Program-made: the position numbers and the translations under genes
Shown: one piece after another, positions 49,901-62,076 of the stretch
Layout: every line of letters begins with the position of its first letter
Numbering within the stretch: the stretch's first letter is position 1
Source of the DNA: Patagioenas fasciata
Lineage: Eukaryota; Chordata; Aves; Columbiformes; Columbidae
DNA length: 64,000 nt
Assembly (NCBI RefSeq): GCF_037038585.1
Contig: NC_092522.1
Location: 48,211,661-48,275,660 of the forward strand
Reading direction: 5' to 3'
Notes under the pieces: generated by a model
What the model was told of the DNA's origin: nothing
Database searches by the model: none
Seen by the model: only the letters and a program-made list of their open reading frames with translations

Positions 49901-50641
49901 TGTGTTGTTTTCCATTGTATGCAGTATTCTGTAAAATTGTAGAATTATTTTATCCCTATGGTGGTGATCTACTACAGGAAATAACATCTGTTCCTCCTGT
50001 GTGTGCTTTCTTTTTCCTTTCTTTCAATATGAATGTAACATTGTGTATTTTGAAGCTAGACTTCACTATCTGAGGTCATGCTAAGCTGAACTCTCTTTGA
50101 AACTGTGTTAGCACAGATATAAAATAGAAAGCCAAATTGCCTTATTGGTACATGATAGTTTTATGTTCTATATCTCTATATGTTGATCCAACAGACCTGA
50201 AATATTTTTATTTCACATATACTTTTATTTTGCTTCATTCATAAGTACTAGTATTTCCCTGTTTGAAGGTGAGTTTTCTGTAGTTCAGTTGCCTTTGTTA
50301 ATGTTTCAACAATTTTAATTTCTTTTTTGTCTATCAAATTTAAAGTTTCCAGTGTTACTTCATTTGCTGTAAGTCATCCCACAGATTCTCATAGAATGTT
50401 TCTGAAATTCTGGATGAACTATTATCTTCCCTCAAAACGTTTTATGGAACTTCATGAATTTTTCTCATACTTGTAGTTGAAAATATTATTAAGCTACTTG
50501 CTTTTTATATTATGGTTCTGTGAAGCCTTTATCATGACCTTTGAAACAGAGCCATAATCAAACAGTATGATGGTTGAGCAGCTACTGGTTCATGACTTCT
50601 TCCCCTAGCAAAGCTTTTTTCCAGTTATTGCCAGGACCTTA

Positions 50642-51264
50642 CACAGTGTTGTGGTTTAACCTGGCAGATAGCTAAACACCACACACAGCCATTCACTCAC
50701 CCCACTCTGCCCAGTGAGATGGAGGAGAGAACTGGAAAAAAATATAAACTTTGTGAGTTAAGATAAAGACAGCTTAATAGGACAGAAAGGGAAAGTAATA
50801 ATCGAATTTGTAAAAAAAAGTGATGCACAATGCAATTGCTCACCACCTGTCAACTGATACCCAGACAGTTTCTGAGCAGTGGTACCCTAGCTAATTTTAG
50901 CCTAGTCTATATACTCTTTGGCCTGGGTGTCTATTAGGTTGTTTTGGAAATGAATCTCATTGTCTGACTCAGTTCTTTCTGAGGTGCCATGTTGCCACAA
51001 GACTTGTTTTTCAAGGCCCAGAATAGTGTTCTGGGTGGTGACACAGGACACAGCATATGTTTCCAGCCATCCCATGGCTGCTTTCACCATTGTAAGCACA
51101 TGGTGCTTGCCTTGGTGTGTTATACCAAGTCAGGCATTGCTTAGCAAACAACCAAAACATCAGTGTATTATCAAAATTCTTCTCACACTAAATCTGAAAC
51201 ACAGCACTATACCACTACTAGGAAGAAAATTTAACTCTACCCCAGCCAAAACCAGGACACACAG
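50642..51264 (-). mobile_element. Solo LTR of an ERVL-like endogenous retrovirus
   Basis: The LTR body is 50,647-51,259 (613 bp). On the minus strand it starts TGTCCTGGTTTTGGCTGG and ends GGTTAAACCACAACA, giving the TG...CA termini of an LTR. The interior has the blocks I recall from a widespread avian LTR family: a 'tttaggaagaaaatt'-like region near the first end, and 'aagataaagacagcttaatagg' and 'ctaaacaccacacacagcc' on the plus strand near the other. The flanks carry a perfect 5-bp duplication, CACAG (50,642-50,646 and 51,260-51,264), as class III (ERVL-type) integration leaves. No retroviral gene is attached, so it is the product of LTR-LTR recombination. It lies antisense to the host gene. 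The short ORFs over it are chance readings. Confidence 0.88.
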
Positions 51265-51485
51265 ATAGTAATGCAACATGTACACATGGTCTGTGTTACA
51301 CTACGCTGAATTTTAAAGCCATTGAATTGTTCTTGATATTTTATTTTCATGTATAAATCAGTAGATTCTCATTTTACACAAGCGTTCGTTGAAGACTGGT
51401 TGGTTTTACTTATGCCTCAGTATCATAAGCGGACATGTTCACCTAAAACCAAAAAAAGCTCAACCCTTTCTCCTTTGACTTGCAG

Positions 51486-51557
51486 GTATCTCTATTTTAC
51501 TGATATTGAGGAAAAAAGTGACAAGTTGGTATCCTTTGGGAATCCTTCTAGCCAAAG
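51486..51557 (+). other. Unplaced 72-bp exon-like segment with strong splice sites
   Basis: The acceptor is strong ('ccctttctcctttgacttgcag' ending at 51,485) and the donor is near consensus (CAAAG|gtaaga at 51,558). The length is 72 bp, a multiple of three. Phase 0 meets a stop after five codons, so it cannot follow the 42-bp exon in frame. Entered in phase 2 it is open and encodes YLYFTDIEEKSDKLVSFGNP and a Ser/Gln-containing end; phase 1 is also open. It may be an alternative exon (for example after the 62-bp candidate at 30,000, which leaves phase 2), a non-coding or poison exon, or chance. I recognise no family. Confidence 0.3.
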
Positions 51558-52501
51558 GTAAGAATAATTTCTAACCAGTCACAAATGTATTTTTAGTATT
51601 TATGTAGCATTACCCTACCTTCTAAATGAAATGGCAGTTGTGCTGCCACCTTTCTTCGTGCTTGACATCTCACAAACTGAATTTCTTTGGGATGTTTAAA
51701 GCATCTTAACAAACCCATAAGAGAATCATTTATATGGCCCAGCATACAAGTGAAGTTCAGTCTTTTTTTTTTTTTTTTAAATCTGTAACTTGACAGGTTG
51801 CCTCTCATTGATATTAAAGCATATGGTACAATCACTTTGAGGCAATGGTTATTATACAGCCGTTATTATACAGAGGGATGATTACATTTCTTAATGCATC
51901 GGATAAGCCAAAAATAAAATAATTTTGGTGGTCTGGATATTCTTAGCTTGGTCTTCCTCTGGAAAAGAGCTAATAGGACCATAAATGACACTAGCATAAT
52001 ATGTCCTTTGTGAAGGCTAATTAGGCTGCCTGTAGAAAATCCTGAGCCTACACTCGCCAAAAATCATGATCTCTTGATGTTTTTTTTGCAAAAGGAGTTA
52101 GAGGTGCAGTCATTCTTCTATGCAAAACCCTTGATCTAATCCAACTCAACTGCTTTATGGTTCTAGCATATGGCTCAGGTTCAGAAATACTTCGTGTTAG
52201 CTGAACACAATCTGTCATCTAATGAAGACACGCTCGCTGCAGCACAGTGAAGAAATGAATAATTTATTAGAGAATGAACACCTTCCTGTCCATGTGTCCA
52301 TGCAGGTTTACTTCTGAATAAAACCCTCTCTTGTTCTCACTGAGCCAGGTATAGTCATGCAGGTCCCATGGCAGAGATCTACAGCATAGATGAGATATCT
52401 GAGAGGAAAAGCCAGCCAGGCACAGGAGACAGAGCAGACAGAGGACAGAATTTCTAATGGAAGCTGCTTGTGAAGTACCTGTGCCTACTGAAGACAAAGG
52501 A

Positions 52502-52645
52502 CACCATCCCTGGAGGAATTCAAAAGATGTGTAGATGTGACACTTAGGCACATGGTTTACTGGTAGACTTGGCAGTGTTAGGTTAATGGTTGGACTTAAT
52601 GATCTCAAAATTATTTTCCAACCAGAACAATTTTATGATTCTATG
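52502..52645 (+). mobile_element. CR1 LINE 3' fragment, diverged subfamily (plus strand)
   Basis: The order is 'ccctggaggaattcaaaag', 'gtagatgtgacacttaggcacatggttta', 'agacttggcagtgttaggttaatggttggac', 'tgatctcaaa...ttttccaaccagaacaa' and 'tatgattctatga'. This is the 3' UTR of a CR1 subfamily distinct from the copies at 31,403 and 53,662. Only about 145 bp remain and no coding part is kept. Confidence 0.88.
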
Positions 52646-52837
52646 ACAACTATCTTTCCAGGGTATTCTAGATGTTCCAAATTCAGGCTTGAAGATAATT
52701 TTTGCTTTATACATCATAGTACTCTACATGCAATTGCAGTTTGTTCGTTTTTTCCACTGCAGTAGTTTTCTGTCAGTATCTTATTGATGACACCCATAAA
52801 ACTTTCAACTTTCCTTTCCAATTACATATTGTCTCCA

Positions 52838-52878
52838 GGAGAAAAAAAAACAAAAACAAAAAACAACCCAAAAACCTG
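52838..52878 (+). repeat. A/C-rich low-complexity tract
   Basis: Runs such as 'aaaaaaaaacaaaaacaaaaaacaaccc' are present. It lies about 200 bp after the CR1 end and does not form part of it. Confidence 0.7.
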
Positions 52879-53661
52879 AAAGAAGAATTGATTGGTTTTT
52901 AAATTTTATTTCAAATTTATTACGCATTCAGAGATTTGTGTGAAGTAAGATAGTTGCTTTTGGATTCCGTGCAGGTTTGTCAATCTATTCAAAGAATCAC
53001 AGATTTAGGAGAATCTGAATGATTGACCTTCCTTGCCAGTGGCTTGGCATGGTTGGCTTATGCTTTGATGCAAGAAACAAAATTGAACTGTCTGTCCAGC
53101 CACCTGAGCCCCTCTGTGCTACAGCAGTTAAACTAGGTAGATGCTCAATAGCTACATGTTATCATTTATTAGGTTTTAAGTGACTTCGTTTGCTCACATC
53201 AACTTAATAGTTTCTTTCCCCTTCTCATCTAAGGTTGTTTTTCAATAAATGGTCTGTTCTGTAATATGAAATAAGATCACTGGCCTCCTCTGTTACTGAG
53301 CATGATGAAGCTCTGCTATATTAATGGCAGTGTAGAACACACCTCTGAAAATATTACCCTCTACTTTTCATATGCACAGTGTGGCAGACTGAGAGGACGA
53401 TATTGTAACGTATTTTGTATTATATGTTGCCAAGAATACCTGCATTTGAATAATGGTAATTATGTAGTGAAAGAGAACACTGCTAAATCTGGTCTAGTAT
53501 TCTGTGATAACCACTTCTAGTATTGAATTTGCTTTATCTTTTGGCTGTATAGTTAGCTAAGACACAGTAGCTGTTTAAAAAAAATCTAGAAGAAGCTGAA
53601 AAAAGTATAACTTGTAATTATTTTTTGCTCTTTTTCTATGGTTTGAATTAATAGTAGTTGT

Positions 53662-53876
53662 AATACAATTTCTTCATTACGAGGGTGGGGAGGCACTGGA
53701 ACTTCTGTTCCCAGAGAAGCTGTGGATGCCCCATCCCTGGCAGTGTTCAAGGCCAGGCTGGATGGGGCTTTGAGCAACCTGGTCTAGAGGAAGGTGGCCC
53801 TGCCCATGGCAGGGGAGTTGGAACTGCGTGATCTTTAAGATCCCATGCAATTCAGACCATTCTGTCGTTCTATGAT
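53662..53876 (+). mobile_element. CR1 LINE 3' fragment (plus strand)
   Basis: The markers are 'ttcttcattacgagggtgggg', 'gatgccccatccctggcagtgttcaaggccaggctggatgggg', 'gcaggggagttggaactgcgtgatct' and the terminal 'ttctatgat'. It is a 5'-truncated CR1 3' end, related to the copy at 31,403 but with its own changes. The minus-strand opening at 53,586-53,777 is an antisense reading. Confidence 0.92.
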
Positions 53877-56800
53877 GCTATAATAATGCTTTAAAAAGAA
53901 TGACGATTATGGATGTCTAATCTTGCATGTGCTGATACATTTGTAGGAAAAGAGGAGAAATTGATGTGTATTTTCAAAGGAGAAAAAACCCTAGAACATA
54001 TTGATAAATTCAATGAATTAAGAAGATTAAGGTCTCTTGCAGCTCTTCCTTAAGTTGTAGGGAAAATGCTCGGGCCATTTATTCCTTTGTTAATGAGCTT
54101 AGGTAGCAGGGTAATGGACATCAGAATTTTTTTCAGGCTGAGTTCATTGGGGGGGAAAGATTTAATGAGATTTTTGGAAGTATTTTTCAGGGTCAAAATG
54201 AATTATATGAAAGAGCCATCAGTGCTATGAATTTTGTGAAACTGACTATACTTTCATATTTTTACCTTGTCTATGGAATGTCTGAGGTTTTGTTTTCAGT
54301 AAATTTCAGTCTTAAAATATTGATAATATGATACAGCTGACCTCTTATATTTGGTCGTCTTTTATTTAGCCTGTCACATCCACTCCTATCTAAAAAATGT
54401 AGACAGCTTAAAAATAATCTCTTGCAGGCTGACCTGATCTGGTTATTAACCCAGCACTCTCTGAGCCCTGTCTATTTAGAAAGATGGTGAGGGGAGAAGA
54501 GGAGGCAAGGAACGAGGAAGAATCTAGTTGCAAAAATAGAAATCTCACAAGTACTCTGTTTATCTTTGTTAGTCCTCTAAGAAGTCATTCATTTGCTCTG
54601 AAGGATACTTTGTAGTTCTTACCTGTTAGACTTTTTGAAGTGTTTACTTTGTCTTTCCAACTCACTCCTGTCATTTAGCCCAGTAACCCGATTTGCTGCC
54701 TCATCAAATTCCTCCATATGAATGGAGGGTGGACTCTGTCACGCATGGCAGCCTGGCTGGGGTGGGGAAGGACGGATACAAAATTCTCCCAGATCCTCCA
54801 CTTCATCTGTTGTCTGCTTGTATATGTTTTTTTTCCTCCCGTTTGCAATAAGATGAAACAGACAGTGATACGGGTGGAAAGTAATGTTATTTAAAAAAAA
54901 AAAAAGGAACATTTTCTTCTTGACATTTCTTGAGATTTCTGTCATCTTTCAGACCAGTGAAATTAGCTGCTCTGGGCAGTTTCAGGAAGGGCAGGGCTCC
55001 ATGCCAGCAAATGCTGAGGATCAAAGGCCACAGCAATAAAGTCTTCTCAAAAATATAAACTAAATTTGTAAACATTTTTTGGTAGAAGTTATTTCTAAGA
55101 GAAGTAGGAACACATGGTTTCATTTCATGTACATTGTTACGAATATATACTGGCTGTCTTCCTAACAGAAAGGAGGAGTTCAGCTGTTTCTGTGTGTGAC
55201 ATCCTTCCTTTTGTCATTCGTCTCTTGGAGATTACAGAAAAGTGATCTTCTTTGTTGTTAATGATAATAACAGCTAATTATGTTTGGGTGACTGACAGAT
55301 TAGATAGACTGCCTGTTTCTACTTCGCTTTCTTTATTTTTCGTTTGGCTCCAAAGCACAGCTCACAGATATTTACTTTATTTCTCTTACTTAGTGATCAA
55401 TGTTCCTCTTGTATCATGTTTAGAAGCAGGATACAAATAATATTACTTTGATTTTTGACTCTTAATTGTTTTCATCTTTCTCTAAAGTAGGATTGTGTTT
55501 TAAGAGAACTTTTAGAAGTATTTTCCTCCTGATTTTAAAGCTGAGAATACACCTGTAAATTTCTTGGTTTATTCTCTGTGGCAAGTTTGGTTTTTTTTTT
55601 TTTTTTGACTCTAGAAGGTCAACATAGGCTGTATGCTCAATTCCAAACTATTTTCTAAGGAGCAGTTAGACTGATGTCGTAGTCTAGCCGTTTTCCTTTA
55701 CATATGCTAATTATTAGGTTACATTTATTTGGCAGTTGGTAGCTCTGTCTGAGGAGGAGGAAGAATGTGGATGACAGCTGTATTCATTTCAGCTAACTGT
55801 CTCAATGGCATTTATGGTACTTTTAGATTTAGCAGGGTAATCTTGGGTCTCTCTTACTTTGTATTTGATATAGTTTGCCTTTTAAACAGTGTTCTTAAAC
55901 TGCACAATAGAAATAAGTGTTTGAAATACTTTTTTTTTTTTTTTCTTGATGAGGTTAGTGTATGCAGCCATGACACATTTGAAGTTACTGGAGTGTGGTG
56001 TTACTGGATGAGGTAGAAGGAAACTTGTTCTGTCATAGGATTGTTACCACTATAATGAGTTGTTGGGATTGACATTTTGTATCAAGGTAATTAAGTGATG
56101 TAGCTAATAAATGAAAATGAAGGCTATTTTTAAATTTAAACTTTTTCTTTATTTGAGGAGGGCTAGCAGAGTGACTCTAAAGCAGTAACTGAAAATATAG
56201 AAATTGACAGACTGCATACTAAAATTATGTTGGAGTTGATGAGTATATTTTATGAAATAAGGTGATTTTTTTGTCTTGAACCTCCATGTTTATGTTCCTA
56301 TTGCCCTTGTACTTGTTATTAAGCTCACACATGATAGTAAAATAGAATTATTCGTTAAGTGTGTGTGGCTTACTATGAGGTGTTGTGTGCGTGGCTTCTG
56401 GAACTATATGCTGAAATAGTTATTTCATTGTTGGAAGCCTCAAATTTCCTGGTTTGACAAAAGTGAACTAAAGCATAATTTGAAGCGAAATATTTTCCTC
56501 TGTCATGAACGTGACAGTTACCAGTGTAACAACTGCAAATCTACAGAAGGTATATGACCTAGTGAAGTTATACCTGTGGTGATTATTTCTGAAGCAAAAA
56601 TTGGAAATGTAAGAGCATTTTGGTGCTGCTGTGATGCAAGATATAGTTAATAAGTTATTGCAGAGATACAGTTTGTTAGTTTCTAAAGTCATCATCCAAA
56701 AAAATTTAAATCTTCCTTATAGTTCAGGGAGATTAAAACTTAAAAGTTAGCTTTTAAATGAGAATGAGTATATGTAAGTATTTTAGAAGGATCCTGTAGA

Positions 56801-57110
56801 AACATAAACAAATACTCTGGATAGACATAAGGTGTTTTGTTCAGGGTCATGTGAGGTGTAGACCTTTCTGTAGTATACTATCAGAAATAAGGGTATCTTG
56901 AAGTATTAGGATAAAATGAGAGTTCCATCCCAGTAAAACCTCCATAATGTCTTGTTTCTCTTTTTTTTGTGAATATCCAGCTAAAGTGGATTATGTAGTA
57001 TCAGTGCTTCACTCCTCTGTTTGATTTAAAAAAACCCACCACAAAATACACTAATTTTAAACTGTTAATTTGGTGCTAAATGAAATATGAATAAATCTTA
57101 ACTAAACTGA

Positions 57111-57128
57111 TTTTTTTTTTTTTTTTTT
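57111..57128 (+). repeat. Poly-T run (18) forming an acceptor-like site
   Basis: Eighteen T are followed by AAG at 57,129-57,131. It mimics a splice acceptor in front of an 87-codon opening (57,131-57,394) that contains a hydrophobic stretch. There is no donor or family support for that opening. Confidence 0.85.
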
Positions 57129-59017
57129 AAGTGCTTTTGCCAGAAAAATTGGTCCCTCATGCTACCCCTTCCAGTATGGGCCATAAGCTCAATGGGTGGG
57201 TCATGATGGGCTGCATTATATTGGGACATGCATTCTACTTAATAGCCTTCATTGCCCACATGCTCCCTTTTCTAGAGCTTTCTGGTACTCTTTCATTCTC
57301 TTTGTTTCACCAACTAATGCAATACTCTCCCCTGTCTTTTATGCCTTCCCTGAAAGAATTGTTGAACAGCTTCTTTTCCTTTTGCTTCAGCTAAGTCACA
57401 AGGTTATGCACACATTATCCACATGGTTACTAAAGAGAACTCAGCTCAGTTGTCACAGGCAAAGCTCCTGGCCCTACTGGTGCGTACATTTATATCTGCT
57501 ATGTATTTTAGGCATATGTGTTCATGTGCTTCCTAACCTGAGTGATCAAGCAATCCAGTCTTTCTCAGGCCATGAATAGAAGGACTGCAAAACTGATTTG
57601 TTTTGGATGTTGTATAGAGAAACATAAGTTTAGTTAGAATCAATTGGTAGTGCTTAATTTAGCTGTCTAGTCCTACTAAATTATTTTCTCTAGCAGCTCT
57701 CTTTATACTTAATTTACTTACTTCTTTGTCCTTTCCTGTCCTTCTCCAAACTCCCTGCCTGGACTGGTAACATAAAACTTAAGTTTTCTAACTGACGGAT
57801 TTTTTTTTTTTATTGCTCTGACTGACTTTTAAGTGTCAGCTTTGGCTAGAATACCTTACTGTCTCCTTTCAACCCCTGATACCCATTCTGATTTGCATGC
57901 AGGCAGCAGCTGCCGTTATTTTGTTTCAAGCTTTACCACCTTGATGCTCTATTGTTTTTACATGGTACATTTCCCTTAAGTATTTGGCCTGGCAACTGCC
58001 CAGCTGTGTTGGGCAAACTGCTCAGTGAAGATTTTGCTAAAATAATTTCTTCTTGTGTTTTCTTCTGTAGTTAGCAGAAGTAGAGCTAAGCGTGGTATAA
58101 AGAGATGTTTCTCAATTTATGTTTAAATTATAGAATGTTGTAAAATGACCTTGTTCCGTAGGAGGGAAGGAGGCCTTCCTGATATCCCATACCTCCTATG
58201 AAGCCTATCTGTATGATGGATTTGGGATGGGTGGTTGGTTTTGTTTGAGCACTTTTAAGTCTTGTGCTCCCTTACAAAGGCAGGATAGAAGTGTCTGTAT
58301 GTATTCTATGGATGAAACTTTGCAGCGTATCATTTACACTTAATTTATTCCATAAGGTACATGCTACCTTCTTTATTCAGTTGTTATGGAACCTACTTAT
58401 GAATTGAATCAAAGGACATCTGGTTTTGATGCTGATTCATGTTTAAAAAAAACCCAAATCTTTCAGTTGACCACATATGTGGTCTGTCAAATGGTGTTCA
58501 TTCATTCTTTGGAAGCAAACATTTCCAGGAATGTGCTGCTTATGTGCCCATTGTCCAGATTCAGAATCTACTTTCATTGTCTTGTCTACAGTTAATTAGA
58601 TTTTGATGACAGCAAGAATTGGGAAGCTATTTTTTTGTTGTTGTTGTTACATGAATATTCTGGTTTCTGAGTGTTTCTGTATTTGTTGAGGAAGAAGTGG
58701 AGAACTGCAGACTTCCTTCTAGATGCCTCCACTTCAGAGTAGCCGGTTGTTTGGTAGTTTAGGTATTTCACTGGAGTGTTGATTGCTGAGGTTGTTTTGT
58801 GGACTTATTGCAATAAGATCTGATTTACTTCCCTGTATCAAACAGAGAAGTGAGAATTTATTTCTTACTGGAATCTGACATTGCAACACAGCAGGAATAC
58901 ATAGTTATATTAATACGTGTTGTTTAGAAAACAAGCTGTATATTGGAGAGACTGTATTTATTATTTTATTTAATAAAAATTTTTTTTATAAAAACAAACG
59001 CCTCTACTGCTTCCCCC

Positions 59018-59092
59018 ACAATGAAAAAACCAAACCCCAAAAAACCCACAAACCACCAAACAACCCCAAACAAACCAAAATCCAAACAGACA
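59018..59092 (+). repeat. A/C-rich (CAAACCC-like) low-complexity tract
   Basis: Interspersed 'aaaaccaaaccccaaaaaaccc' and 'ccaaacaaccccaaacaaacc' units. The tract generates the Lys/Pro/Asn/Thr-rich part of the 74-codon opening at 58,943-59,167, which is not a gene. Confidence 0.75.
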
Positions 59093-61707
59093 AGGTGGGT
59101 GGTCAAGAAACACTACCACCAAAAAACAAACTCCAATTCAGTTCCTTCTCAGAGTATTTCAGGGTAGGAAGAAGTTTCCTGTGTTGTACTGTATGGCCGC
59201 TCTGGATAATTCTTTTCTGTATTTGTACTTCAGTTCTGCAATTTTTCACAAAGCTGCTTTTCTCCAGTAGACTCAGAATTTTTATGTTAATGTGTACTCT
59301 TTCCCCAGTCACTTCACAGTGTTACTGGGGTTCAATGGAGTTCAATGGAAATAATGCCTCTCTTGTTTAGCTTAAGCACAATACACTACTATAGTAGTTT
59401 TATCCAACTTTTTTTATCTGCAAAGCTATTTGCATGGTGTATTGAATTCTGTCTCATTTTAATGTGGAGTCATTTGTGTGTGTAGGAACAATGGATTGTA
59501 TATCAGTAAATGGCAGTCAGGTTTTTTTTGTTTGAATAATGTATATTTTCTTTCTAACTTAGTTTTAAATGCTGTTGCTGATGCCTGCTTTAAAAATCAG
59601 GTTTGTTTAAAATATATTAAAAATTAAGATATTCAGCAAATACTCATTAAAGTTATACCTTGTTTGAGCACCAAGTATGAACTGTTGCATTAAGATGACC
59701 GGTTTATTTTCTTTCGCAGCTTTTAATTGCCTTTGCCTAACTAGAAAGTCAGTTCTAATAACTCTTTAAGGCAGCATTAATCTACTGATATGTCGTTAAA
59801 AAGATAACTAACTTAAGTAGTTGGGAGGGCATTAGATGGACAAATCACTTTATGTCCAGATGAGTAGACAGGTGTGCCTGACAGCACATGGCCTTTACAG
59901 CTGGCGTGGTGTCAGCTGCTTGTACAGATTTGTGAGGAAATTTATGTTCCTGGAGAAAACACAGTGGTAAAGAATACTCCTTCCTAATATTCTCCTTTGA
60001 GTGGTTCCTACACACAACAAGATTACCTCTTATGTCCAGTCAGTACTAAATGGAGTTCATTCAGATTAGAGACACTTTCATCTGAAATTTGGGAGGGTGG
60101 GGGGATGGAGTGAAACAAGGCAAATGAGAAAGGGTCAATGTTTTACGTAGAAAATGTGACTATTGATTTGATCTTAATATTCTGCAAAGACTAACAAATC
60201 GGTCTGCTACTTCTTGCTATGACTAATTCTGTTAGTTCTATCTAACTGGCATTTATTGACAAGGAATAATATTTGGCTTAATTTCAAATATTTTAGGACT
60301 TCCACAGTGATTGTTAGAATGGAAGAAATGATTGGTTCATGAGTTGATAGGCCTTTATTTCTTTCATTAAGAGTTTTATTGATAAGTGTAGAGAGCTCCA
60401 CTTATATTTAATCAGGGGAAGAGTTGTTTTGACTGGAACACTAAGTCTAGTCTTTATTGTTAAAAGGTAATTTTGAAGTGTCTTAGCAAGAAGAAACTGA
60501 TTCCAGTTAATGCATTATTCCTCTTACAAAACACTCTTTTCCAGGAAGATGTAGCAAAACAAAATAGCATTATCATTTCATCTTTGAGTTCTTGCATTCA
60601 CAAAGTACTTTGATCAAGAACAGTTATTTTAGTTATTCTCTTGATACAGGTGTTATAACTTTTTTCTTCATATGTTATCCATCTATTAGAACTATTTGGT
60701 GTCTTTGGTAGGAATCTTTGAGGGTTTTACACAGTGATCTCAGTGTTTAAACTCAAAGATTAATTGGACACTTTAAAGTAACTCTAATAAATTTGTGAAG
60801 TGTTATTATTAAAAGCAATTGGTAAACATTTCTATTATATTTCCTCTAGAAAAAATAGCTGGAAAGTGAAATAGATTTGAAAAAAATAATTATACTTAAA
60901 ATGTGTGTTACAGTACCACAAGGCTACTATATATTGCTTTCCATATTAATGTCTCGGTTTATCTGTACTAAAAAATGTGTAATTTGATCTTTAAGATCTT
61001 GTTTGTGTTTACTCACTTTCTCACTAGGCTTGTCAGTTTTTGTAACTGAAAGAGGGTTGCTGACCAAGTGTTCTCTGATGGGCTTTGTTCCTTGGAATTC
61101 TCTCTAGGCTATTATTTGAAGTAGGTTATTTGCTGACCTTAAGGGCATATTGAAGTATGTATTTGTTTTGCCTTAGTTTTGACAGGAGGTGGATGGATGG
61201 ATTAGCACCGAAGTGTAATGAATAGAACTAACTGTTGAGCATAGGTACTGACCCTTCTTATACAATGGAAAACAAACATCATCTATATAATCATACAGCG
61301 TAATGTATGGCTTTGAAAAGTCCCATACGTTCTTGTTCTCCTGGAAGGAAGGATAAAGGTAACTGATGTTAGTAGTGCTGTACAGTGTGTCATATGGCTG
61401 TCTTGGATACTGCAAAGATGTCTCTAGGTAGAATAGAAAGGAGTGATGAATGACTCTTTAGGAAGGTATTAATAAGAATGGAAAAACATTGAGATAATGG
61501 AAGTGGCAGTAGAGGAACAGTAGAGACATCATAGAGGACAAAGCATTCAGTGAGGAAATTAATTAAAAAATTGGAGTGAATATTTCTAGATAAGAAGGCT
61601 AAAACAAAGAGACATTCTTTTAAAGTCAATTGAATTTAAACACTGTTGTAAAGCTGGACTCTTGCCAGGATAGCAGGCCTTGGAAAGGACAGGGAAAAGT
61701 GTGGTGG

Positions 61708-61794
61708 TTTTTTTTGTGTTTTTTGTTGTTGTTGTTGTTGTTGTTTTTTGTTGTTGGTTTTTTTTGTTTGTGTTTTTTTGTTTGGTTTTTTTTT
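61708..61794 (+). repeat. T-rich tract with (TTG)n microsatellite
   Basis: Poly-T segments flank a pure run of seven or more TTG units (about 61,724-61,746) and continue as 'ttgttggtttttttt' and 'tttgtttgtg'. The poly-Gln/Lys opening on the minus strand and the poly-Leu/Phe opening on the plus strand come from this repeat. Confidence 0.85.
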
Positions 61795-62051
61795 ATAAAT
61801 AGAAGAGGAAGAAATGAGCTTGAGGGAAGACAATGACATAGGATGCTTCTTTTAATTTAAAGGTGTTACAGGAGGCTGAGCTTACCAGGACCAGATAGAT
61901 CACTTCTTGATAACAGGTGATTTTTAACAAGGGGTCAGAGTAAGTCTGAGTGTTCCAGGATGGTTTTAGGCATCAGTGAGCAGAAACCAATTGATTTTGG
62001 GTGGAAAACAAACAAGGTAGTGTGGACATGTGGGAGCTTTTGGCTGGTGAT

Positions 62052-62076
62052 TAGCAAAAAGCTGCTAGCTTTGCTA
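62052..62076. other. Imperfect inverted repeat in a TAATTA-rich patch
   Basis: TAGCAAAAAGCT and AGCTTTGCTA face each other across a 3-bp spacer, with two extra A in the left arm. The following bases contain TGTAATTGCC and GCTAATTAAG. It is a possible transcription factor cluster or a chance palindrome. Confidence 0.3.

Noticed and set aside
57131-57579. 87- and 127-codon overlapping ORFs behind an acceptor-like poly-T run, one with a membrane-like segment
   Set aside because: Two different frames are open over the same DNA, there is no downstream donor, and no similarity was recognised. The poly-T run is one of many in the introns.
59720-59760. Acceptor-like 'ttttctttcgcag' as a possible exon start
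   Set aside because: Phases 0 and 1 meet stops within a few codons and no donor follows for phase 2.
60544-60603. Possible exon with acceptor 'cactcttttccag' and open phase 0
   Set aside because: It would follow the 42-bp exon in phase, but the donor (CAAA|gtactt) is poor and the peptide (Ser/Ile-rich, low complexity) is not protein-family-like.
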